DNA of 5,365 nucleotides from Planctomycetota bacterium (GTDB taxonomy: Bacteria; Planctomycetota; Planctomycetia; Pirellulales; UBA7805): the NCBI GenBank assembly GCA_030605285.1, contig JAUWIQ010000174.1, forward strand, positions 1-5,365, in the 5' to 3' direction. Positions 1-5,364 of this stretch are shown here, in pieces. The notes below the pieces were generated by a model. That model was not told where the DNA came from and made no database searches. It was given only the letters and a program-made list of their open reading frames with translations. The translations under genes and the position numbers were made by a program. Numbering within the stretch: position 1 is the stretch's first letter; every line of letters begins with the position of its first letter.

Positions 1-1
1 C

Positions 2-121
2 CAAACTCTTTCAAGCCAGTATCTGTCGGTCCTTCAGAGCCAAAATAAGGGAAAGGCATTGCCACTTGCTTTGAATAAATTTTTGACCAGAACCTGTCAA
101 ACCTGGAATGGCTGATTTAAC
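2..121 (+). pseudogene. Probable disrupted upstream coding remnant of the efflux channel gene
   Basis: The frame of the efflux gene is open from position 2 to the TGA at 113-115, then resumes with F-N-L directly before SWELDVWG, as expected for continuous family sequence. Around 80-114 the +1-phase frame (codons at 82, 85 and so on) reads FDQNLSNLEWL, which resembles the FFDQ-type stretch I expect before this motif. One lost T in the T-run at 80-84 and one extra base near 115 would join the pieces into a single protein with no stop. This is inferred from family memory, not alignment. It could be a real decayed gene or a base-calling or assembly error. The remaining N-terminus lies outside the window. 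Confidence 0.45.
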
Positions 122-1402
122 TTGTCTTGGGAACTGGATGTCTGGGGCCGCTTACGCCGCAACCTGGAGGCAGCCAATGCCGAATTGGAGATGTCCGTCG
201 AGGATTATGATGCGGTGTTGGTAGGGCTTTTGTCCGAGGTGGCTACCTCCTACGTTGAAATACGGACCTACCAACAGAGACTCGTCTATGCGCATCAGAA
301 TGTTGTATCTCAGGAGGGTTCGCTGAAACTTGCTCAAGTCCGTTTTGAGGCGGGTGAAACAGACAAACTCGATGTGACACAAGCCGAATCCAATCTTGGT
401 GTTACTCGAGCCAGCATCCCACAACTTGAAATCGGTGCCCGCCAGTCGGCCAATGCGTTGTGTGTCTTGCTTGGTATTCCACCGCAAAAATTAGACGAGT
501 TGGTGCCCCCGCTCAAGACACCAATCCCCACAGTACCCTCGATCGTCTCGGTGGGGTTGCCTGCCGATTTGATTCGTCGGCGACCCGATATTCGCGCGGT
601 GGAGCGTGCTGCGGCGCTTGCAAGTGCGCGCATCGGCGTCGTCGCATCGGAGCTGTACCCGAGTTTCTCCATCGATGGCACAATCGGCATTTCGGCGCGA
701 AATTTTGATCGGCTTTTCAAACCCAGAAGTAGTGCCGGACTATTAAATCCCAGCTTCCGCTGGAACATTTTGAACTACGGCCGTATCATGAATGAAATCG
801 CGGCACAGGACTCTATTTTCCAACAACGCGCGATCGAATATCAGGAACGTATTCTGGTAGCAAACAAAGAGGTGGAAGATGCGCTGATCAGTTTTCTGAA
901 AACGCAACAGCAGGTAGAGTATCTCAATTCAAGCGCGGTGGCTTTCAAGGAATCGGTGCGGCTGGCGACGCTCAAATACAAGGCGGGTGAAATTAACTTT
1001 AACAGTGTTTTCCTGCTGCAATCAGATCTGACCAAAGAAGAAGATAAGTTGGCCCAAAGTCAGGGGGCGGTGGTTACCAGTCTGATCGGAATCTACCGAG
1101 CCCTCGGCACGGGATGGCAGATTCGACTCGGCGCGCAAGCACCGGAAACGGCCAATCCTATCGTGCCGCCCGAACCACTTCTCGCCCCGCCGGTCCCCGA
1201 TCCAGAACAAGGCATGCAGTTGCCCGTTGCCGCGGATCTCGCAGCCGACGAGGTGGAACGTTCCCCGGTACTGGATCGTATTATGAAAAATCAGCATCCC
1301 TCGCAGCGCACGCCAAGGGTCGTCGAAAAAGACCCAGCCAACGACCCAGAACGCAAGTCGCGTCGCAACCAAGTCCAATTGCTTGGTATCAACCTGCCGT
1401 AG
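122..1402 (+). CDS. Outer-membrane efflux channel (NodT/OprM-type OEP), 5' part missing or broken
   Basis: The 426 readable residues are most of a TolC-like outer-membrane channel, the exit duct of a tripartite RND-type efflux pump. The frame opens with SWELDVWGRLRR, which in NodT/OprM proteins lies about 120-140 residues inside the chain. The signal peptide, lipobox and first helices are therefore absent. The second OEP repeat is clear: LPADLIRRRPDIRAVERAA (about 146-164), ELYPSF (177-182), FRWNILNYGRI (212-222), and long helices to the usual end ALGTGW (327-332). Residues 333-426 are a Pro/charged extension that E. coli-type members lack. The TTG at 122 is only the first possible start after an in-frame TGA (113-115) and has no good ribosome binding site; ATG at 191 is another. 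It ends in TAG, convergent with the HdeD-family gene. No adaptor or pump gene is visible downstream. Family assignment is firm; integrity is doubtful and it may be a pseudogene. Confidence 0.85.
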   Translation: MSWELDVWGRLRRNLEAANAELEMSVEDYDAVLVGLLSEVATSYVEIRTYQQRLVYAHQNVVSQEGSLKLAQVRFEAGETDKLDVTQAESNLGVTRASIPQLEIGARQSANALCVLLGIPPQKLDELVPPLKTPIPTVPSIVSVGLPADLIRRRPDIRAVERAAALASARIGVVASELYPSFSIDGTIGISARNFDRLFKPRSSAGLLNPSFRWNILNYGRIMNEIAAQDSIFQQRAIEYQERILVANKEVEDALISFLKTQQQVEYLNSSAVAFKESVRLATLKYKAGEINFNSVFLLQSDLTKEEDKLAQSQGAVVTSLIGIYRALGTGWQIRLGAQAPETANPIVPPEPLLAPPVPDPEQGMQLPVAADLAADEVERSPVLDRIMKNQHPSQRTPRVVEKDPANDPERKSRRNQVQLLGINLP

Positions 1403-1459
1403 TGGTCTCAGTAGCGGGCTAAATTTTCAAGCCACAAATCTTGCGGGGCGGATTTGCCG

Positions 1460-2038
1460 CTACGCTTCGCAGCGCTCTTTAAGCTCATTGCCGAGCATCA
1501 CCCAGTACCAACCATTGAAGATCATTTCGATGCCGATGAAGAGCCCGATGATGACCTCTCCAGTCCAGGGCCAACCTTTATAGATCAAGATTCCCAATAG
1601 CACGGCGACGATACCACTGAGCAGTGCCCAGCCCCAGCCAGCAAACTGCACCGATAAGGCCGCCACGATGCGAAAGATACCGCTGATGATAAAAAAAGCT
1701 GCCAGCAACGTACTGAGGACGAGAACTGCATGTTGGATGTCATCCACCATGAACAGGCCGACAACAACATAAACGATGCCGATGAGGAGATTTAGCAGAA
1801 ATCCATTCCACTTTCCCGCCCAGAAGGCACTGATGATCTGTGCGAGACCACCCGCAAGGATCAAGATACCAAACAGTACTACGGCTGCTTTCGAGGCGAA
1901 GAAACAGTAGATCACCGCGATAGTACCCAAAATAATAAGTATCAATCCCAGGGTGGTAAACCATTTCCACTCTTCCTGCAGATGTTCGAGTTCGTGGGAA
2001 TCCTCTGTTTTTGTTCTTGCGGGTACGCGCTTGGCCAT
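1460..2038 (-). CDS. HdeD-family (DUF308) inner-membrane protein
   Basis: A 192-residue integral membrane protein of the HdeD/DUF308 family, named after the E. coli acid-resistance membrane protein; its biochemical activity is not established. A charged cytoplasmic N-terminus (1-25) precedes six hydrophobic segments at roughly 27-47, 51-72, 79-98, 103-128, 133-153 and 159-181. The family pattern appears as repeated short helices with G-x-x-x-I turns (GILILAGGLAQIISAFWAGKW, about 57-77) and a last segment with IGIEMIFNGWYWVMLG (168-183). Length matches the family. ATG at 2038 is supported by a strong GAGGAGA ribosome binding site (2046-2052) seven bases upstream; the stop is TAG. It is convergent with the efflux gene (57-base gap) and divergent from the AI-2E transporter, so it is probably monocistronic. 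A role in envelope or acid stress is inferred from the family name only. Confidence 0.92.
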   Translation of the reverse strand: MAKRVPARTKTEDSHELEHLQEEWKWFTTLGLILIILGTIAVIYCFFASKAAVVLFGILILAGGLAQIISAFWAGKWNGFLLNLLIGIVYVVVGLFMVDDIQHAVLVLSTLLAAFFIISGIFRIVAALSVQFAGWGWALLSGIVAVLLGILIYKGWPWTGEVIIGLFIGIEMIFNGWYWVMLGNELKERCEA

Positions 2039-2045
2039 AGTTCAA

Positions 2046-2052
2046 TCTCCTC
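2046..2052 (-). promoter_or_regulatory. Ribosome binding site of the HdeD-family gene
   Basis: On the minus strand this reads GAGGAGA, seven bases before the ATG at 2038. It is the strongest Shine-Dalgarno match in the window and fixes that start. Confidence 0.8.
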
Positions 2053-2539
2053 GTCACGGTCGAAAGGTTAAGGTCGATAGGGTTGATATTCACTTGAGGC
2101 CGGCAGCTTGCCACCTTGGCGACAATTACCGTGGATCGGTCACAGGTAGCGAGAGACAAGCGTGACAGACTAAGTTCCCATCGTGATTGCCCGCACGTGG
2201 AAAAGCAAGAGTTGAATTCTTTGTTAGGCAAAAACCACTTATTTTTCGTGATTCCCTGTGTTTTGTGGCCCGTCCCATCCTCTGTTTGCGACGCGCCAAT
2301 ACGACGAGGCGCTCGTTTCCTCGACAGCGGCGTTTCCATCAACCGGTCACGATTTTCAGCGGAAGAGTCCAAGTATCTTGGCATGATTGGCAACATGGCA
2401 GAATTACTTCCCAAGCGAAGATACCAGCCTGATGGGCGACTTTTATATTTCGGCTCAATGGCCTAGAATTCTCCGGGCGCTTGCCTTATCAGGCAGAGAA
2501 TCATTTAGGCGTCCGTCGAGGTGATCGCGTAAATCGTCA

Positions 2540-2561
2540 AGCTCTGTAAAAGCTCTGTAAA
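2540..2561 (+). repeat. 11-bp perfect tandem duplication next to a ribosome binding site
   Basis: AGCTCTGTAAA occurs twice head to tail (2540-2550 and 2551-2561). The second copy ends inside the A-run that begins the AAAAGG ribosome binding site of the AI-2E transporter. It lies in the untranslated leader or promoter-proximal DNA. It may be a recent slippage duplication or a paired binding site; the sequence does not decide. Confidence 0.85.
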
Positions 2562-2566
2562 AAAGG
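2561..2566 (+). promoter_or_regulatory. Ribosome binding site deciding the GTG start of the transporter
   Basis: AAAAGG ends seven bases before the GTG at 2574. The first in-frame ATG (2658, residue 29) would cut off the N-terminus and part of the first membrane segment, so this site supports GTG initiation. The same motif and spacing precede the zinc-ribbon gene at 4669. Confidence 0.65.
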
Positions 2567-2573
2567 TCGCGCC

Positions 2574-3671
2574 GTGACACAGGTTAGCGCCAACGGTTCA
2601 TCCCGTGCCTTAAGGACTCTCTACACTGCCGCGGCTTTTGTGATTGTGGTCGCGGGGATGCGGGCCGCAGCACCCCTTCTGGTGCCCTTTCTGTTGTCGA
2701 TCTTTATCGCAATCGTTTGCGCACCAAGCCTCTATTGGCTTCAGTCAAAGCGCGTTCCCGCAGTACTGGCACTTATCATAGTGATCGCCGTTCTAGGTCT
2801 GATCGCTATCGGTTTTGTCGTTTTGATGGGATCATCAATCAGTAGTTTTTCGCAAAATCTGCCAGCGTATGAAACCAGTCTCAGGCGAACCGTTGACAGC
2901 GTTTTTAAATGGTTGGAACAATACAAAGTGTTTCATGGACTAGAACAATTTTCCGGCCATGATATTGTTTCCTCGATGCGGAAATCCCTCGATGTGGGTG
3001 CGGCAGTCCAGTTTGCAGGAGGTATGGTCAGCGGTTTGGGAGGTGCTGTTGGCAGTGCTTTTTTGATTGCGCTGACAGTGATTTTCATTCTCCTGGAGGC
3101 CGCGGGATTTCCGACGAAGCTGGCAACTCTTTCGGGAGGATCGCAAGAGACGAGACAGAATTTCAATCGCATTGTCGCTGACGTGAGACGCTATCTTGCG
3201 CTCAAGACCATCATGTGTTTTGCGACAGGCGCTTCCACAGGCATCTTTCTTTATTTTATGGGCTTGGACTACCCGTTTCTTTGGGGCACGCTTGCCTTTC
3301 TCTTAAATTACGTGCCCAATATCGGCTCCTTTATTGCCGCGATTCCAGCAGTTATTTTAGCCCTGGTCCAGTTTGGCTGGGAGGGAGCTGCCTGGATTGT
3401 TTTGGGCTATCTCATTATCAATATGGTGATTGGTAACATCCTTGAACCTCGAATATTCGGTCGGGGCCTTGGGCTTTCGACGTTGGTAGTTTTCGTCACC
3501 CTGGTCTTCTGGGGATGGATTCTTGGGCCCATAGGTATGGTACTCTCGGCGCCCCTGACCATGGTTGTGAAGATTTCCCTAGAGAGCCAACCCGATACCC
3601 GTTGGATTGCGATCCTGCTCAGTTCGGCCTCGAGCCTCCAGTCGTGCACAAAACACGATAAAAAATCCTAG
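2574..3671 (+). CDS. AI-2E/PerM-family (PF01594) membrane transporter
   Basis: A 365-residue polytopic inner-membrane protein of the AI-2E exporter/PerM family. Members include TqsA, linked to autoinducer-2 export, and Na+/H+ antiporter-like proteins; the substrate here cannot be read from sequence. Hydrophobic segments lie near 17-50 (two close helices) and 61-85. A soluble, partly amphipathic region (about 90-150) follows, then helices near 155-176, 210-228, 235-265, 270-288 and 300-335. Hallmarks are FLLNYVPNIGSFIAAIPA (242-259), NILEPRIFGRGLGLS (288-302) and WGWILGPIGMVLSAPLTM (313-330). The C-terminal LESQPDTRWIAILLSS (336-351) is also typical. Length is normal for the family and the frame is intact. 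GTG is the start, with AAAAGG seven bases upstream; the stop is TAG. It is divergent from the HdeD-family gene and convergent with the secreted-protein gene, so it is probably monocistronic. Family call is secure; autoinducer transport is not shown. Confidence 0.95.
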   Translation: MTQVSANGSSRALRTLYTAAAFVIVVAGMRAAAPLLVPFLLSIFIAIVCAPSLYWLQSKRVPAVLALIIVIAVLGLIAIGFVVLMGSSISSFSQNLPAYETSLRRTVDSVFKWLEQYKVFHGLEQFSGHDIVSSMRKSLDVGAAVQFAGGMVSGLGGAVGSAFLIALTVIFILLEAAGFPTKLATLSGGSQETRQNFNRIVADVRRYLALKTIMCFATGASTGIFLYFMGLDYPFLWGTLAFLLNYVPNIGSFIAAIPAVILALVQFGWEGAAWIVLGYLIINMVIGNILEPRIFGRGLGLSTLVVFVTLVFWGWILGPIGMVLSAPLTMVVKISLESQPDTRWIAILLSSASSLQSCTKHDKKS

Positions 3672-3760
3672 TCCGCGATCTTGTTGCCAGCGTTCAGGTG
3701 CTACGCAGGCTCAGATCCGCATGAATCCACCAATTTCTTACACCCGATTCGTCCCACAAA

Positions 3761-3798
3761 CAGATCCTCGGCGCGAGCTGTTTATCCGAAGGGATCTG
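3761..3798 (-). terminator. Imperfect hairpin at the 3' end of the secreted-protein gene, possible terminator
   Basis: CAGATCC-TCGG (3761-3771) pairs with CCGA-(AG)-GGATCTG (3786-3798), giving eleven base pairs with a two-base bulge and a 14-base loop. The stop codon of the minus-strand gene (3784-3782) lies in the loop. Downstream on the minus strand the sequence is TTTGTGGG, a weak U-tract, so intrinsic termination is only plausible. It could equally act on readthrough from the convergent transporter gene. Confidence 0.4.
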
Positions 3799-4288
3799 CC
3801 TCATTGTCTGTAGGTTGCTGCTCCGGCTTCTTTGTTTTTTCGGGGGCGTCTTGCCCTTCTGCATTCCCTCCATTGCCGTCCGAAGAGTCGTCCTCTCTCG
3901 TAGCGCCCGGTGTTTGATCCGAAGATTCGGGTTGATCTAGGAGATCCTCAGGTGCTTGTAAAGCGCCGCTTTTTACGGGATCGATAATGCGACCCCCAGG
4001 CCGAACCACGACCAATTTCACCTGATTGATGTAGAGGTAATACGTCATACCCGTCTCGGTATAAACCAAGAAGTCAGGGCCAATCGCCTCAATTTTCTTG
4101 ATTCCTCCCCAGTCCGAGATCACGCAACCGGTCTGTTCCCAACGCACACTGATAAACTGCCCAATCTCCAAGGCAGAAAACATTGGATGGGTAGGATTGA
4201 TGTCACGAAAATTTTCTTCGCCCGTAACGGTGCATAGACTTCCACCAACAAAAGCCACCGCCAAAAAAGTCCTCAAAATGCGTAACAT
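3782..4288 (-). CDS. Unrecognised secreted protein with beta-rich core and acidic disordered tail
   Basis: A 168-residue protein I do not recognise. The N-terminus is a clear Sec signal: basic MLRILR, a hydrophobic core (about 8-18), then a probable cut after VTG (around 23). Cys19 is not in a proper lipobox because Leu precedes it, so a lipoprotein is unlikely. Residues 40-96 look like a small beta domain with alternating hydrophobics: FISVRWEQTGCVISDW (45-60), IKKIEAIGPDFLVYTE (63-78) and YYLYINQVKLVVVRPGG (83-99). Two cysteines remain (19, 55), only one in the mature chain. Residues 112-168 are rich in D, E, Q, G, P and S, low in hydrophobics and probably disordered, ending ADPFG. ATG at 4288 has AAGGAA six bases upstream; the stop is TAA. 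It is flanked by gene-free DNA and convergent with the transporter, so it stands alone. Export is well supported; function is unknown. Confidence 0.8.
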   Translation of the reverse strand: MLRILRTFLAVAFVGGSLCTVTGEENFRDINPTHPMFSALEIGQFISVRWEQTGCVISDWGGIKKIEAIGPDFLVYTETGMTYYLYINQVKLVVVRPGGRIIDPVKSGALQAPEDLLDQPESSDQTPGATREDDSSDGNGGNAEGQDAPEKTKKPEQQPTDNEADPFG

Positions 4289-4294
4289 AGTAGG

Positions 4295-4300
4295 TTCCTT
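4295..4300 (-). promoter_or_regulatory. Ribosome binding site of the secreted-protein gene
   Basis: The minus strand reads AAGGAA within AAAAGGAAC, six bases upstream of the ATG at 4288. It supports this start and the reality of the gene. Confidence 0.7.
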
Positions 4301-4578
4301 TTAAAACAGGGGAAAAGCATTTCCAACAGCAGTCAGAGACCGCGTGGTTTGCCATAGACTTCAACAAAAAGCGAATTAAGAAGGGATTCTAAGAATGGGT
4401 GTTTTGACACGGTTTTCAAGGAGCTTATCTAGCAGGAAAAACATCCTATCCGTTTATTTAACTGATCTGGTCACGATGCGGCAGATCGCTTAGACTCCCC
4501 GTCTCATAAAATGGCACGGTTGTTCGAAAGCGAGCGCGGTGGAAAAACAGCACATCAAAGCAAAGATATAAAAGAATA

Positions 4579-4607
4579 TTTTCACTTACTTACTTACTTA
4601 CTTTAAT
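4579..4607 (+). promoter_or_regulatory. Candidate sigma70-type promoter with ACTT repeats as spacer
   Basis: TTTTCA (4579-4584, 4 of 6 to TTGACA) and TTTAAT (4602-4607, 5 of 6 to TATAAT) are separated by exactly 17 bases, the ideal spacing. Those 17 bases (4585-4601) consist entirely of the ACTT tract. Transcription would begin near 4614, leaving a leader of about 55 bases before the ATG at 4669. Matches and spacing are seen directly; promoter activity is inferred, and AT-rich DNA gives chance matches. Confidence 0.4.
4584..4603 (+). repeat. Tetranucleotide microsatellite (ACTT)5
   Basis: Five perfect tandem ACTT units lie in non-coding DNA, 65 bases before the zinc-ribbon ATG. Such short-unit tracts can change copy number by slipped-strand mispairing. 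Five units is near the low end for marked instability. Its position relative to the candidate promoter is what makes it notable. Confidence 0.95.
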
Positions 4608-4655
4608 AATTTGAAAAACAACCCGGCTAGAAGGTGGCGGATCTGGCTGGTGCTG

Positions 4656-4661
4656 AAAAGG
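4656..4661 (+). promoter_or_regulatory. Ribosome binding site of the zinc-ribbon gene
   Basis: AAAAGG stands seven bases before the ATG at 4669, the same motif and spacing as the transporter gene. It is the main non-protein evidence that this short frame is translated. Confidence 0.6.
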
Positions 4662-4668
4662 CGCGCAG

Positions 4669-4881
4669 ATGAGCCTTGTGGGTCCAAAGCGTTGCACGTC
4701 ACCTGAATTGACTAAATATGGTGTTGATTTGGTCGATTTTGTTCGTGTGAAGCTGCAGTGTCGGCATTGTGCCACGATCTGGTCGCCGGAACATGATCGC
4801 GGGCAGTTGGTTAAGAACTACTGGCAGTGCCCTAACCGCTGCAACAAATCGGTCTCTCCAGGCGAATCCGCTACCCGCTGA
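4669..4881 (+). CDS. Small zinc-ribbon-like protein, 70 residues
   Basis: A 70-residue basic protein with a four-cysteine metal-site pattern: C31-R-H-C34, then C54-P-N-R-C58, with 19 residues between the pairs. Conserved-looking residues surround them: W38-S-P after the first knuckle and YWQCPNRCN (51-59) around the second. I recall similar short proteins with YW-x-CPN-x-CN in planctomycete genomes, without an assigned function. The first 25 residues (MSLVGPKRC...) show no signal peptide, so it is probably cytoplasmic. The fold suggests nucleic-acid or protein binding, but that is inference. ATG at 4669 has AAAAGG seven bases upstream; the stop is TGA. A shadow frame on the opposite strand (4699-4968) lacks motifs. 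A candidate promoter with a repeat spacer lies about 60 bases upstream. The cysteine pattern and ribosome binding site make this a real gene with good probability. Confidence 0.7.
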   Translation: MSLVGPKRCTSPELTKYGVDLVDFVRVKLQCRHCATIWSPEHDRGQLVKNYWQCPNRCNKSVSPGESATR

Positions 4882-4889
4882 AAGCGGTA
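4872..4889 (+). other. Small hairpin over the zinc-ribbon stop codon
   Basis: CCGCT (4875-4879) pairs with AGCGG (4883-4887) across a GAA loop, and TA/TA extends the stem past a one-base bulge. It overlaps the TGA stop. No T-run follows, so an intrinsic terminator is not supported; it may only affect mRNA stability. Confidence 0.35.
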
Positions 4890-5166
4890 CGATTTGTGGA
4901 TTGGGTTGCGGACTTGGGTCGATGGCATGCCCATGGTTTTGGTTTCGCTGCGCGTCATTTCTGACCACGACCCGTCATTGTGAGAGCCGCAGCGACGCCC
5001 GCCTCACCGCGGAGCCGTCTCCGCAACCCCTAGAGGGACTTCTTGATTCGGGGCAATCCGACCCCGGTTTGTTTGGGTCGCTGGGTACCCCGATTTTTCT
5101 CTCGGGCCTGCCCCGCCACCGCGGTTGACCACGACACCCAGATTTGGATTCCCGTAAGATGCTTGT
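4882..5166. other. GC-rich non-coding segment with hairpins and a bounding direct repeat
   Basis: No convincing gene is present. TGACCACGAC occurs at 4962-4971 and again at 5126-5135. Between them the DNA is clearly richer in G+C than its flanks and holds a perfect 6-bp stem with a 4-base loop (GCGGAG/CTCCGC, 5009-5024), a GTGAG/CTCAC pair (4980-4984 with 5003-5007) and a CCCGA/TCGGG pair (5089-5093 with 5102-5106). The short open frames here (for example minus 5189-5004, or plus 5043-5294) have no ribosome binding site. A dispersed intergenic repeat is possible, but only a genome search can show it. Confidence 0.4.
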
Positions 5167-5364
5167 TTACAATAACTTGTGGGATCCACCTGAAAATAGT
5201 GCCCGCAGCATGTGTTTCCGGATTTTATCCGATAAATCAGCTAATTTTTCCGGCTCCGTCCTTTTTTGCGAGTTATTGTAGTAATAGCTGGTAGACCCCA
5301 ATAGAATAAATGATGGCAGCCAGCTGGCGGCGCAGAGCCTGCCCCGGGTTCTTGCGCATACCAG
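5167..5364 (-). CDS. Possible C-terminal end of an unrecognised protein, running in from beyond the window
   Basis: This minus-strand frame is open from the window edge for 65 codons to a TAA at 5169-5167. The second half looks protein-like: SQKRTEPEKLADLSDKIRKH (32-51) is a charged, helix-forming stretch. The first half (LVCARTRGRLCAASW) looks less so. A competing minus-strand frame from ATG 5359 reads MRKNPGQALRRQLAAIIYS and stops after 28 residues. Its codons favour G/C in third position at first, so a frame change between the two is possible. I recognise no family and no start is visible. It could be chance. Confidence 0.25.
   Translation of the reverse strand: MVCARTRGRLCAASWLPSFILLGSTSYYYNNSQKRTEPEKLADLSDKIRKHMLRALFSGGSHKLL

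Larger units (their letters stand above)
2039..2573. other. Divergent intergenic region without a convincing gene
   Basis: This stretch of 535 bases separates two divergent genes and must hold both promoters. Open frames here (for example plus 2116-2466 from a TTG) have no ribosome binding site, no recognisable motif and shadow-like composition. A 5-bp stem with a 4-base loop (TGCCT/AGGCA, 2482-2495) and an AT-rich TATATT at 2444-2449 are visible, but neither makes a convincing terminator or promoter. I see no RNA gene. The only distinctive element is the tandem repeat at its right end. Confidence 0.6.
4289..4668. other. 380-base gene-free regulatory stretch
   Basis: This region lies between the starts of two divergent genes (minus 3782-4288 and plus 4669-4881), so it should carry both promoters. 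It is AT-rich toward 4555-4620. It contains a GATCTG/CAGATC inverted repeat (4464-4469 with 4482-4487, 12-base loop), the ACTT repeat tract (4584-4603) and a candidate promoter around that tract. No open frame here has a ribosome binding site or a recognisable product. Confidence 0.6.

Noticed and set aside
113..115. In-frame TGA as a reassigned tryptophan codon, giving NGWFNLSWELDVWG
   Set aside because: It would read well, and four of the genes end in TAG or TAA. However, the zinc-ribbon gene ends sensibly at TGA, TGG is used normally for Trp in all genes, and one site is no evidence for recoding.
1417..1460. Hairpins between the convergent efflux and HdeD-family genes (GGCT/AGCC, GCGG/CCGC) as a terminator
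   Set aside because: Stems of only four pairs with no adjoining T-run on either strand.
2376..2398. Sigma54-like promoter (TGGCATGATTGGCA)
   Set aside because: The GG and GC elements are not ten bases apart as the -24/-12 consensus demands.
1740..2414. Long minus-strand open frame of 224 codons
   Set aside because: It overlaps the HdeD-family gene in another frame, shows no motif and is Arg/Ser/Cys-rich like other shadow frames.
2116..2466. Plus-strand 116-codon open frame in the divergent intergenic region
   Set aside because: TTG start without a ribosome binding site, no recognisable motif, and a position where promoters are expected.
4299..4334. Promoter TTGGAA-17-TAAAAG for the secreted-protein gene
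   Set aside because: The -10 box would overlap the ribosome binding site, placing the transcript start at or after the ATG region.
4699..4968. Minus-strand 89-codon frame opposite the zinc-ribbon gene
   Set aside because: The plus-strand frame has the cysteine knuckles and a good ribosome binding site; this one has neither.
5004..5294. Short open frames on both strands in the GC-rich segment (minus 5189-5004, plus 5043-5294)
   Set aside because: No ribosome binding sites, low-complexity Gly/Arg or Pro/Arg composition caused by GC-rich DNA, and no motifs.
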